NCBI GenBank assembly: GCA_018897875.1
Contig: JAHIKF010000390.1
Span: 1 to 17,444, forward strand
Direction: 5' to 3'
Source of the DNA: Pseudomonadota bacterium
Lineage (GTDB): Bacteria > Desulfobacterota > Desulfobaccia > Desulfobaccales > 0-14-0-80-60-11
Length of the DNA stretch: 17,444 nucleotides
Shown here: piece by piece, positions 1 through 6,459 of the stretch
How the letters are laid out: every line of letters begins with the position of its first letter
Position numbering within the stretch: position 1 is the stretch's first letter
Position numbers and translations under genes: made by a program
The notes under the pieces: model-generated
Told to the model about the DNA's origin: nothing
Seen by the model: only the letters and a program-made list of their open reading frames with translations
The model's database searches: none

Positions 1-538
1 GCCGCATGATTAAGATATCCAACGTTAAGGACCAGTGGTCCACGTACCAGACATCCAGTTTGATGCGCTCCTCCCAGGGAATGGCATTGCGGCCGTTGAC
101 TTGCGCCCAGCCGGTTATCCCCGGTTTAACCAGGAGGCGGCGACGCTGAAAATCATTATACGCCGCCACTTGATAGGCCAGGGTGGGGCGGGGGCCTACC
201 AGACTCATCTCGCCTTGCAGCACATTAAAAACCTGGGGCAACTCATCCAGGCTGGTGTGGCGCAGGAACCTTCCCATCCTGGTGATGCGGGCATCATTTA
301 CGGCCACGTTGAGCCCCAAGCCCATGGAAGTGGCATGGTCCACCATGGAACGGAACTTATAGGCCACAAAGGGACGTCCATCCTTGCCCATGCGCTCCTG
401 GCGAAAAAATGCCGGTCCGGGGGTTTCAAGCCGGATAAGCCCGGCAATCAACCAGACCAAAGGGCTCAATATGATGAGGACCATCCAGCCGAGGATCTGA
501 TCGATAATTTCTTTCGCTAGCCTGGAAGATCTCTGCAT
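1..538 (-). CDS. Polyprenyl-phosphate sugar-phosphate transferase, short form (3' end outside window)
   Basis: Bacterial sugar transferase (monotopic phosphoglycosyl transferase, WbaP/PglC type). The family moves a sugar phosphate from a UDP-sugar to undecaprenyl phosphate to start exopolysaccharide or O-antigen assembly at the inner membrane. The visible 179 residues hold one hydrophobic segment (about 13-36), the catalytic Asp-Glu pair in SLDELPQ (98-99), the VGPRP motif (114-118) and the family signature KPGITGWAQVNGR (138-150). There is no four-helix N-terminal domain, so this is the short form and not a full-length WbaP. The ATG at 538 is the only in-frame start before an upstream stop, although the nearest purine-rich site (GAGGAA) lies about 12 nt away, which is long. 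The gene runs off the left edge of the window. The family call is secure; the sugar substrate cannot be told. Confidence 0.93.
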   Translation of the reverse strand, partial: MQRSSRLAKEIIDQILGWMVLIILSPLVWLIAGLIRLETPGPAFFRQERMGKDGRPFVAYKFRSMVDHATSMGLGLNVAVNDARITRMGRFLRHTSLDELPQVFNVLQGEMSLVGPRPTLAYQVAAYNDFQRRRLLVKPGITGWAQVNGRNAIPWEERIKLDVWYVDHWSLTLDILIMR

Positions 539-751
539 CTGAACGCATATTTCCTCAGCCTGGATTATCGCACTCCTCTCCCGCCGCTAGGTTTGCTTAG
601 GCGATGCAACACCCAGCGATGCCGGTCACTTAACCTGAAATTAACCGGCAACCTTGGCCAGCGTAGAAGAAAATGGTTTTGAGTTTTCCTCTCCCTGAGT
701 ATAAACTCGTAAACTTTTATTTTATATTAACTAAATTGTATTTTAACAAAT

Positions 752-782
752 ATGATAGCACAAACTGGGGCCTAAAAGTCAA
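752..782 (-). promoter_or_regulatory. Candidate promoter for the sugar transferase
   Basis: Reading the minus strand, TTGACT (782-777) is followed after 19 bp by TATCAT (757-752), which is preceded by TG to give an extended -10. It lies at the edge of a very AT-rich stretch (about 715-760) in an otherwise GC-rich region. It would give a leader of roughly 200 nt before the ATG at 538. The 19-bp spacing is long, so this is tentative. Confidence 0.35.
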
Positions 783-799
783 TTTTACCCTCATTCTCT

Positions 800-850
800 G
801 TCCAAGAAAACCGGATTCACTTCAGTGAGGTGGATCCGTTTTTCTTGGAC
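800..850. repeat. 51-nt near-perfect inverted repeat
   Basis: The outer 11 bases GTCCAAGAAAA (800-810) pair exactly with TTTTCTTGGAC (840-850). The inner arms CGGATTCAC and GTGGATCCG pair with one bulged base on each side, leaving a loop of about nine bases. No T-run follows on either strand in the terminator position. It lies just upstream of the candidate promoter at 752-782 and about 280 bp beyond the end of the pyruvate decarboxylase gene. It may be a REP-like element, a small mobile-element remnant or a regulatory site. Confidence 0.6.
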
Positions 851-1069
851 CCGTGATGGGGAGATAATCAGTGCCTCAGGAGGCCCGGAAGATGGGCAGA
901 GAGCAGGATGGTGACCAGGTAATGGGTGAGGCGAGCCCAGGGGGGACTTAAGGGAGGCCGTAGGCCTGCCGCGAGGCCAAAAAAGCCTGGCGGGCCAAAG
1001 TTGGCCGCTTCCGGGGAGAACCATGAATTAACCACCAGAACCGGAGCAAGAGGGATGAAAAATCTCCGG

Positions 1070-1100
1070 AAAAGGGCCAGGAGCCTATGGCCACTGGCCC
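1070..1100 (-). terminator. Intrinsic terminator after pyruvate decarboxylase
   Basis: On the minus strand GGGCCAG (1100-1094) and CTGGCCC (1080-1074) form a 7-bp stem with a 13-nt loop, followed directly by TTTTCC. It begins about 30 nt after the stop codon of the pyruvate decarboxylase gene. The T-run is short, so termination may be partial. Confidence 0.5.
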
Positions 1101-1130
1101 TCACGGCACGGCGGCGCAACGCTCGCTATC

Positions 1131-2834
1131 TTAACGGAAACCCGCGGTAGGCACGGGCGGACGCGAGTTGTTAGCCGCCACCCGGGCGCCCCATTCCAGC
1201 AAATCCTTGCTGCAGTCATCCCGGTCCAGTACCACCTCAATCAGGCTCAGGCCATCGTGGCTCAAAGCCTTCTTGATGGCTTCCTCGGCCCCGCCCTCGG
1301 TGGTCACCCGGCAGCCCCAGGCATGGCCGTCGTCGGCGTTGAACACCTTGGCCAGGTCGGCATAGTTCCAGTTCTTGATGGTGTTATAAGGGCCGTCGTG
1401 GATTTCCACTTCGATGGTGTAGCCGCCGTTGTTCATCACAAAGATGATGGGTTTGAGCCCGTAGCGGATGATGGTGGAGATTTCTTGCGCGGTCATCTGG
1501 AAGGAGCCGTCGCCTATGCAGGCGATGACCCGGCGGTCCGGCCGGGCCAGCTGATACCCCAGGGCCGCACCCACCGACCAACCGATGGAGCCGTACTGCA
1601 TCTGGATCTCGAAGGCGCTGCCCTCCGGGAGCTTCAGGTTCATGGCGTTGAACCAGGAATCGCCGGTCTCGGCGATCAGGGTGGTGTTGGCATCCAGCAT
1701 GCCCTGAATCTGGGCAAAGAGCCGCCGGGTCTGGATGCGAACCTCTCGATCCACCGCGGGCTCGGGAACCGTTTCGGTGCGGATGCGGTTGAAGGACGCC
1801 AGCGACGTTGGATTGGGGCTGACCTTGTCAGCCAGGGCGGTCAGGAACTCGTCGAGCCGGACCCCATTGTAGGTGGCCCCGGGCAAGCGCACGAAATCCG
1901 GACCGGCAAGAATGAGCTTGGCCTGGCTGATTTCCACCGTGTGTCCACAAGAGGCATAGTCTGACAGCACCGGACCGGCAAAGAGATACACGTCAGCGGA
2001 TTCCACAATGGACGCGGTGCCCGGGCTGCTCACCGGCCCCCAATAGATGCCCATAAAGTTGGGGTGAGTCTCCGGGAAAAATCCCTTGGCATTGGGCATC
2101 ATGGCCACGGCATAGCCGGAGGCCTCGACGAACTTCCGAAAGCCTTCCAGGGCGCCGGCCATGCGCAGCTTGGCGCCGCCCACGGCCACCGGCTTCACCG
2201 CGGCATTGAGCATCAATGCAGCCTGCTCCACCGCCTCCGCCAGCCCCCCAGGATCACCGCTGGCCTTTTTGAAGAACTGAAATGGCTTCGGAGCCGGTAC
2301 TTCCTGGTTGGCAATATTGCACGCAATCTCTAGGTAAACGGGCTTGCGCCGGTTCAGGCAGGCGGCCAGAGCCTGGTCGATCTGGGCCGGGGCTTCCTCC
2401 GCCAGGCGGATGTTCACTGCTTCCACCGTCACCGGTTTGAACATCTGGCGCACGTAATCGTAACGGACTTCCCCCAGGGAATGATGCAGAATCTGGTTTT
2501 CCGGTTCTGAATGCGTATTGACCCCGCCGGAAATAACAATGACCGGCAGGTCTTCGGCATAGTGGCCGGCCACCGCGTTGATGGCGCTCAAGCCCCCGAC
2601 GCTGTAAGTCACCAGCATGGCGGCCACGCCGTGGGCCCGGGCGTAGCCGTCGGCCGCATAACCGGCGTTTAATTCATTGCAGCAACTGATCATGGTAAGA
2701 TCCTGGTTCGCCAGCAGCCGGTCGAACAAGGCCAGATTGTAATCACCAGGGATCGCCATGTAGTGTCGTAAACCAATCTGGGCTAAGCGGGTTGCCAGGT
2801 AGCCACCCACCGTAGTTCTGTTTGCTTCAGCCAT
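1131..2834 (-). CDS. pdc: Pyruvate decarboxylase (thiamine diphosphate-dependent, Zymomonas type)
   Basis: Non-oxidative decarboxylation of pyruvate to acetaldehyde and CO2 in the cytoplasm; a neighbouring indole-pyruvate or other 2-keto-acid specificity cannot be excluded. At 567 residues it has the usual family length. Residues to note: GDYN (30-33, Asp31), the cofactor-activating glutamate in CNELNAGYAADGYAR (Glu54), the His-His pair in NQILHHSLGE (117-118), and the ThDP/Mg motif running from GDGS (441-444) to the Asn pair (468-469), then GYTIE with Glu475. These correspond to Asp27, Glu50, His113/His114 and Glu473 of the Zymomonas enzyme. The AGGAGGGG site seven bases before the ATG fixes the start. 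It stands alone with its own promoter and terminator; no alcohol dehydrogenase is next to it. The enzyme is uncommon in bacteria and unexpected in a strict anaerobe of this type, so transfer is possible. Confidence 0.93.
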   Translation of the reverse strand: MAEANRTTVGGYLATRLAQIGLRHYMAIPGDYNLALFDRLLANQDLTMISCCNELNAGYAADGYARAHGVAAMLVTYSVGGLSAINAVAGHYAEDLPVIVISGGVNTHSEPENQILHHSLGEVRYDYVRQMFKPVTVEAVNIRLAEEAPAQIDQALAACLNRRKPVYLEIACNIANQEVPAPKPFQFFKKASGDPGGLAEAVEQAALMLNAAVKPVAVGGAKLRMAGALEGFRKFVEASGYAVAMMPNAKGFFPETHPNFMGIYWGPVSSPGTASIVESADVYLFAGPVLSDYASCGHTVEISQAKLILAGPDFVRLPGATYNGVRLDEFLTALADKVSPNPTSLASFNRIRTETVPEPAVDREVRIQTRRLFAQIQGMLDANTTLIAETGDSWFNAMNLKLPEGSAFEIQMQYGSIGWSVGAALGYQLARPDRRVIACIGDGSFQMTAQEISTIIRYGLKPIIFVMNNGGYTIEVEIHDGPYNTIKNWNYADLAKVFNADDGHAWGCRVTTEGGAEEAIKKALSHDGLSLIEVVLDRDDCSKDLLEWGARVAANNSRPPVPTAGFR

Positions 2835-3209
2835 AATGTGCCCCTCCTGCGCTACGGTTCATGAACGCGATTAATATGAAACCAAGCTACGCCTTGGCAA
2901 AACTCTCCCAGAACCCCTGCCTGCAAATTGATGACCCCGACCCACTCCTTTGACCCCAACAGAATTTCTTCATTACGACAAAAATTATCACCCGGATGAT
3001 TCACTTGATTCACAAATACCACAAAACCCCCCATGGTTCAATACAGATTCTGTCGGTGACCGGCGATTCTTATCGGAGGAGCATGGGCGGCCAGGCCCCG
3101 GCGATTATCTCGGTCCGCGGCATTACCGCCATGCAGTCTGCAGTTTCGAGGCACCATACCAGGAAACACTACCAGGCAATGCAGACAGGGTCGGCAGGGC
3201 ACACACCAC
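2835..3209. other. 375-bp intergenic region upstream of pdc
   Basis: Apart from the pdc ribosome site and candidate promoter I see no gene. An open frame with a good-looking GGAGGAGC site (ATG near 3084, plus strand) runs on through the antisense of the terminator and the tRNA fragment, so it is not credible. Confidence 0.5.
2871..2900 (-). promoter_or_regulatory. Candidate pdc promoter with palindrome in the spacer
   Basis: On the minus strand TTGCCA (2900-2895), an 18-bp spacer and TATTAA (2876-2871) form a sigma-70-like promoter about 37 bp upstream of the pdc ATG. The end of the -35 box and the spacer contain the inverted repeat CCAAG-N6-CTTGG, a plausible operator. Confidence 0.4.
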
Positions 3210-3240
3210 AAAAAAAAGGGTTAGCCAATTTCGCTAACCC
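3210..3240 (-). terminator. Strong intrinsic terminator downstream of the tRNA-Arg fragment
   Basis: On the minus strand GGGTTAGC (3240-3233), a 7-nt loop and GCTAACCC (3225-3218) form a perfect 8-bp stem followed by eight T residues. It begins 11 nt after the CCA end of the tRNA fragment, so it is probably the original terminator of that tRNA gene. Confidence 0.85.
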
Positions 3241-3251
3241 CTTGAATTTAC

Positions 3252-3296
3252 TGGCGCGCCCGGAGGGATTTGAACCCCCGACACTCGGATTCGTAG
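3252..3296 (-). tRNA. tRNA-Arg(ACG) 3' fragment (probable attachment site)
   Basis: On the minus strand this begins with the seven-base anticodon loop CTACGAA (anticodon ACG). It continues with the 3' anticodon-stem strand TCCGAG, a variable loop, the T-arm GGGGG-TTCAAAT-CCCTC, the acceptor strand CGGGCGC, a discriminator G and an encoded CCA. This closely follows the 3' half of E. coli tRNA-Arg(ACG). No D-arm or matching 5' acceptor strand (GCGCCCG) lies upstream, so the gene is incomplete. Phage-type integrases often recombine within tRNA 3' ends and leave such a duplicate at one end of the element. A tyrosine recombinase begins 91 bp away. The intact copy is not in this window. Confidence 0.85.
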
Positions 3297-3387
3297 TTGT
3301 ATCCTAATACAGTGGTATCAAGGGATTCAGGTACTTAGCTCGGCGGATCATGCCATTTTATCCCTTTTCGGGGAGACCATATGCAAC

Positions 3388-4528
3388 CTATACGCAACCT
3401 GGTTTTCTGCCGTAAGTGTCAGATACATCATCATCTAAGCGTGCTACTGCCTGCCGGTTGGCACCAGGCACAAGGTGCCCGTAAATATCCACGGTGATCT
3501 GGATGGAAGAATGGCCCAGCTGGTCCCGGACATAGGCGAGGCTCTCCCCATTCTGGATTAGAATGCTGGCATAGGTGTGGCGCAAGTCATGGATGCGGAT
3601 ATGGCGCATGCCAGCTTTGGCCAGAGCCGGATAAAACACCCGACGCCTAAGATTTCCCTCGTCCAATACCTGCCCCGCTTCATTGATGAAGACGCAGGCG
3701 GGTACCTCTCCCCAACCTTTGGTCAAGGCCTCGCGCTTTCGGTCGGTCTTTAGTTCCTTCAATGTCTTGGCAAGTTGGGGACTCATATCGACTCGGCGGG
3801 TTTTGTGATTCTTCGGGGTGGTAACCCGGCCCCTAACGTGGCCCCGGCGCACTTCGATAAATCCGTCCCGGAAATCAACATCACCCCATTCCAGGCCCCG
3901 GAGTTCGCCCAGGCGCATGCCCGTTCTCAGGGCGCACATGAAGAACGGGTGATACCTGGGGTAGTGCTCCGCTACCGTCTCAAGGAGTGCCGCAGCTTCC
4001 TCTCTCGTGAGCGGGTTAACATCGGCCTTCTTATCCTTGCTCTTGATCTGGCGGCCCAGGCGGGATGCCGGGTTAGCAGAAATCAAATCATCTTCCAGGG
4101 CATGACTCAGGATGCTGGAAATCAACGCCTTGATCCGGGTGACCGTGGCCGGCGCCAGGCCGTCTTTCAACTTGGCGTAAATCAAGTCTTTGATCTCGGT
4201 TCTGGTAATCTGGTCAAGCTGACGGTCCATCAATGGGAATAGGTGAAGTCTGAGGATGATTTCATAGCCTTGGTTGGTGGAATATTTCAGGTTCGTGGCC
4301 CCATAGCCATCCAGGTATTTCCGGGCGTACTCGCCGAAGGTCGGCACTTTCTTTTGGTGGCCGATCTGGAAGTCACCTTTGGCCAGCCGCTCCCTGATCT
4401 GGCTGGCAACGGCCTCCGCCCGCCGCCTTGTCTCCGATCTTCTTGGCCTGGCGCTCCCCATCGTGGTTAATGAATACCCACCAGGGATTGCCTTTGCCTT
4501 TGGGCCTTTGTCTAACCAACACACCCAT
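3388..4528 (-). pseudogene. Tyrosine recombinase/integrase with a single-base frameshift near its N-terminus
   Basis: Phage-type integrase that would excise or integrate the element at the adjacent tRNA-Arg. The catalytic domain is complete: Arg in RTGMRLGELRG (about 205), Lys in the TPKNHKTRR region, HDLRH (His313, Arg316), LGHSS (His339) and nucleophile Tyr349 in DIYGH, after a SAM-like core-binding domain (about 60-160). The natural start is the ATG at 4528, eight bases after an AAAGGAG site, giving MGVLVRQRPKGKGNPWWVF and so on. That frame fails near residue 36 and the rest is one base out. Removing one C from the plus-strand CCC at 4419-4421 joins the frames exactly: the span of 1141 nt is 380 codons plus one base. 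Either the gene is inactivated or the base is an assembly error. Its start overlaps the end of the zinc-ribbon gene. Confidence 0.88.
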
Positions 4529-4622
4529 GGCAGAATCTCCTTTCAGTTTGGGTGGGTAAGAGCCGCCGATTCTTGACCGCCTGTTTCTTATGACACCGTG
4601 GGCACTCAGCTAAGATCGCCAT
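4512..4622 (-). CDS. 36-residue zinc-ribbon small protein of the integration module
   Basis: A 36-codon frame starting MAILAECPRCHKKQAVK and ending FCHGCVG. The two CxxC knuckles (Cys7/Cys10 and Cys31/Cys34) make a probable zinc ribbon. A strong AAGGAGG site lies nine bases before the ATG, inside the end of the XRE gene. The frame overlaps the XRE stop by 17 nt and the integrase start by 17 nt, so the three genes look translationally coupled. From general familiarity, some integrases carry a similar CxxC zinc-binding segment at their N-terminus; here it would be a separate polypeptide. A role as DNA-binding accessory or excision factor is inference. The frame is too short for most gene callers. 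Confidence 0.6.
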   Translation of the reverse strand: MAILAECPRCHKKQAVKNRRLLPTQTERRFCHGCVG

Positions 4623-4824
4623 GGTCTTTTTCCTCCTTGTGTTCGGCTTCCTTCGTTAACCGATTTTCCAGAGCCTCCAGGGCCAGGTGGAGATATGGCG
4701 ATATGCTTCTCATGCCACATTCCCACCGGTAAACGGCCAGGTTACGCACCCCCAGCAGGTTCGCCAATTCCTTCTGGGTCAAACGATGCCGTTTACGCCA
4801 AGCCAATAAATCATTACCCTTCAT
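4606..4824 (-). CDS. XRE-family helix-turn-helix regulator (72 residues)
   Basis: Small Cro/CI-type DNA-binding protein. The helix-turn-helix covers about residues 5-50, with RLTQKELANLLGVRNLAVYRWE as recognisable core and an acidic/basic tail (KEAEHKEEKDHGD). It is likely a repressor or directionality switch for the integration genes that follow. I chose the ATG at 4824 over the TTG at 4860, because that TTG is the first triplet of a perfect TTGACA -35 box and the -10 box falls about 7 bp before the ATG. There is no Shine-Dalgarno sequence, which fits a leaderless mRNA. The zinc-ribbon gene starts inside its last codons. Confidence 0.8.
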   Translation of the reverse strand: MKGNDLLAWRKRHRLTQKELANLLGVRNLAVYRWECGMRSISPYLHLALEALENRLTKEAEHKEEKDHGDLS

Positions 4825-4831
4825 AATTGTT

Positions 4832-4860
4832 AAGTTATTCCGTTGGATAATTTCTGTCAA
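4832..4860 (-). promoter_or_regulatory. Promoter giving a leaderless XRE-regulator transcript
   Basis: On the minus strand TTGACA (4860-4855), a 17-bp spacer and TAACTT (4837-4832). Only seven bases separate the -10 box from the ATG at 4824, so the predicted transcript starts at or within a base of the start codon, as in the leaderless cI message of phage lambda. The -10 is a weak match. Confidence 0.55.
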
Positions 4861-5268
4861 GGTATTTCTCTACAACCTTCAGATAAGAAACAAATGACCT
4901 GTAGTCTGGCCTTACGCAAAATGGTGATTCTTTGTAAAAGGTATGTGGCAGAGATCTGGAGCAATCGTCTGTATTGGAGCCTTCCATGCCGTCAGTTGCG
5001 GCCCGGGGGCCCTGGCTGCCCTGCCCCACGCCCCAGCCCCAGCACAGCGTCCTGGGTGCCGCCCCTGCCGCCAGCCTTCCCCTGCCCCCTGCTCCGGGCC
5101 CGATGTGCGTCCCCCTCTTCCCGGCCCCAAAGGCAAAGTCCGGGATGGGACTCCGATACCCCCTATATGTTAATGCCCCGCCCGGACCCGACATCAAAAA
5201 ATTCATAAAGCCCCCCCCTGGAGGATCCCCCAGCCTGAAACACCCCCCCCGGCATCGACTCTGCCCAA
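4861..5268. other. Region without a convincing gene
   Basis: The left part (4861-4960) is AT-richer and may hold upstream control sites of the XRE gene. From about 5000 the sequence is C-rich on the plus strand, with two runs of eight C (5211-5218 and 5243-5250). Several overlapping open frames on both strands are proline-, glycine- or alanine-rich, have no ribosome site and no recognisable domain. It is probably non-coding or decayed. Confidence 0.5.
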
Positions 5269-5455
5269 AAATTTTATAAGCAAAATTTCAGCCGGGGAGT
5301 AGAGGTGGGCGCTGAATCTGGCGCCTAACATTTTAAACACGGTGCTCACGGACCTGAAAACGGTTTAAAGTTTGTCGGCAATACTGAGGGAAGGGGTCCC
5401 ATCCGTAAGACGGGAAAGAGGCCCGTGAGCCAGGTTCACAAATCGTCAGGAACCT
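5269..5455. ncRNA. Candidate structured RNA (four hairpins in series), strand uncertain
   Basis: Four perfect inverted repeats follow each other: AAATTTT/AAAATTT (5269-5275, 5282-5288), GGCGC/GCGCC (5308-5312, 5321-5325), GCTCACGG/CCGTGAGC (5344-5351, 5423-5430) enclosing about 70 nt with a small CCGT/ACGG hairpin, and AGGTTC/GAACCT (5432-5437, 5450-5455). I do not match it to a known riboswitch, tmRNA, RNase P or SRP RNA. If read on the plus strand it would lead into the small frames at 5512 and 5735. The structure is visible; an RNA product is inference. Confidence 0.35.
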
Positions 5456-5511
5456 CTTTACCCCCTACCTAACCCCCTTGCCCCCACCCGGACCGTGGCT
5501 TCCAGGCCCCC

Positions 5512-5733
5512 ATGAGGACCGTCAGCCAAGTGTTCTCCACCATCGTTCAAGGTGTTGATGAAGGCTTTTGGACTGGTTATGGAATAGGTGATATCAGAGC
5601 GCCTTTTTGGATTGCCAAAACCTCTCGTGGGGGGTTATCTTGGGAATACCAAAATCACCTGGTTCCTGAATGTTTTACTGCACACGGTGGGCTAGTGGCG
5701 GCGGCTGTTCGACCGCCTATCCTGGGGGGGTAA
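5512..5733 (+). CDS. Possible 73-residue protein of unknown function
   Basis: An open frame beginning MRTVSQVFSTIVQGVDEG. It is unlike the low-complexity frames nearby because its middle (about 17-53) has an ordinary mix of residues, including several Trp and Tyr. The start has no clear ribosome site and the last 15 codons look like generic GC-rich sequence. Its TAA at 5731-5733 is one base before the ATG of the next small frame, which could couple the two. I recognise no family. It is listed because of that junction; it may well be spurious. Confidence 0.25.
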   Translation: MRTVSQVFSTIVQGVDEGFWTGYGIGDIRAPFWIAKTSRGGLSWEYQNHLVPECFTAHGGLVAAAVRPPILGG

Positions 5734-5734
5734 C

Positions 5735-5899
5735 ATGGATTTAGGCTCATTATGGAGAAATTTTTGGTGGCATCTTAACTATTCTTCCTACCAATCATGG
5801 AATCAACTTATGGATGAGGTGGTCATGCACCCCTTCATAGCAGTGGCGGTAGCATTAATACCTTTTGTTTTATGGCGGCTAATAAGGCCAAAACATTGA
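5735..5899 (+). CDS. Possible 54-residue single-span membrane protein
   Basis: The frame starts MDLGSLWRNFWWHLNYSSY and ends in a basic tail (WRLIRPKH). Residues 32-50 (HPFIAVAVALIPFVLWRL region) form one clear membrane segment, preceded by a Trp-rich amphipathic stretch. A G7 run four bases before the ATG could act as a ribosome site. The hydrophobic core and positive C-terminus look protein-like, and the codon use is AT-richer than in neighbouring genes, in keeping with a recently acquired segment. It could be a small toxin-like or phage membrane peptide; no family is recognised. Confidence 0.35.
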   Translation: MDLGSLWRNFWWHLNYSSYQSWNQLMDEVVMHPFIAVAVALIPFVLWRLIRPKH

Positions 5900-6459
5900 A
5901 GCAGCTTAACCATCGACTTCCGTCTACCCCAACCCCGGAATCCACCCCGCAAGATGAGTTCATGTCCTGGTCAAGGTCAATCCGGACCACGGCCAGCACC
6001 AGATCGTTACGTGTCTGAACCCCCAAGTCAACCCCGACATAACCCCGGAAGAATTGCTTTGATGGGGGGAGGTAGCAGTTGGGGATGGTCCCCGCGCATT
6101 CCTGGCTGCGTGGCAAGGTTACCCTGGCCCCTTAGCCTTGGATGCCCCTTTGCGTGCCGTGGTGGGACTGTGGTGGCCCTGAGAGCAGGTGATTTGCCTT
6201 GTTTTGGTGGAGGTCTGGGGGTGCTCAGAGTGCCGGTGCTCCCGGCAGTAGAGGTCATATCACCGACATCTGGAATATTCCTCCCCACAAATCCCCGTGC
6301 AAGATAACGAGATGATATATTCAACTCTTTGGAATTTTTGAGAAGTTTCGTTTGTGGCAAGCTTAGCTATGACCGAATCCTTGAGGACAAGGAGAATCGT
6401 CCGGAGGTCCAGTCCGGGCCTTTAGGTTGACGTTTACGTCGGACTCGGCTGCTCTACTT
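5900..6459. other. 560-bp region without a convincing gene; contains direct-repeat copy A
   Basis: The frames on both strands here are rich in Pro, Gly and Arg and lack ribosome sites. The useful content is the repeat copy at 6261-6371, with weaker similarity to the second copy reaching back to about 6089, and short hairpins near 6400 (CCGGA-N7-TCCGG) and 6430 (GACG-TTTA-CGTC) just beyond the end of the three-gene operon. No T-run terminator is evident. Confidence 0.5.
6261..6371 (+). repeat. Diverged direct repeat, copy A (downstream side of the MotA/OmpA operon)
   Basis: It starts CACCGACATCTG, identical to copy B at 9233, and stays alignable with few gaps through CCCGTGC, AGATAA, CAACT and TTGG to a GGCAAG box near the end. 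By eye about two thirds to three quarters of positions match. A shared TTTTGGTGGA lies shortly upstream of both, and a CCCC..CCTGGCT block further upstream. Confidence 0.7.

Larger units (their letters stand above)
539..1130. other. 592-bp intergenic region
   Basis: This gap between two minus-strand genes holds an AT-rich segment with a candidate promoter (752-782), the inverted repeat at 800-850, and a GC-rich stretch (about 900-1120) with a terminator-like hairpin next to the pyruvate decarboxylase gene. The GC-rich part also has a small hairpin around GGCCAA/TTGGCC near 985-1003. Open frames in the GC-rich part are proline- and arginine-rich, overlap one another and lack ribosome sites. 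I see no convincing gene. Confidence 0.6.

Noticed and set aside
791..1119. Overlapping minus- and plus-strand frames downstream of pdc
   Set aside because: Pro/Arg-rich, mutually overlapping, no ribosome sites, and one contains the terminator hairpin.
2996..3307. Plus-strand open frame ending in ARPEGFEPPTLGFVV
   Set aside because: That peptide is the familiar antisense translation of a tRNA 3' end; the frame runs through the terminator and the tRNA-Arg fragment.
4606..4860. Longer XRE protein starting at the TTG at 4860
   Set aside because: The TTG is part of a perfect TTGACA -35 box with a matching -10 region, and the extra 12 residues add nothing to the helix-turn-helix.
4835..5206. Minus-strand 123-residue frame ending KVVEKYLDRNYPTE just before the XRE gene
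   Set aside because: Mostly Gly/Ala/Arg low complexity from the C-rich tract and no ribosome site; only the last 30 residues look protein-like, and they overlap the XRE promoter.
5835..6116. Minus-strand frame containing YVGVDLGVQTRNDLVLAVV, suggestive of a DEDD transposase start
   Set aside because: The match is limited to about 20 residues, nothing downstream fits a transposase, and no terminal repeats were found.
5954..6360. Frames across repeat copy A on both strands
   Set aside because: They change composition within the repeat and have no ribosome sites; they are consequences of GC-rich sequence.
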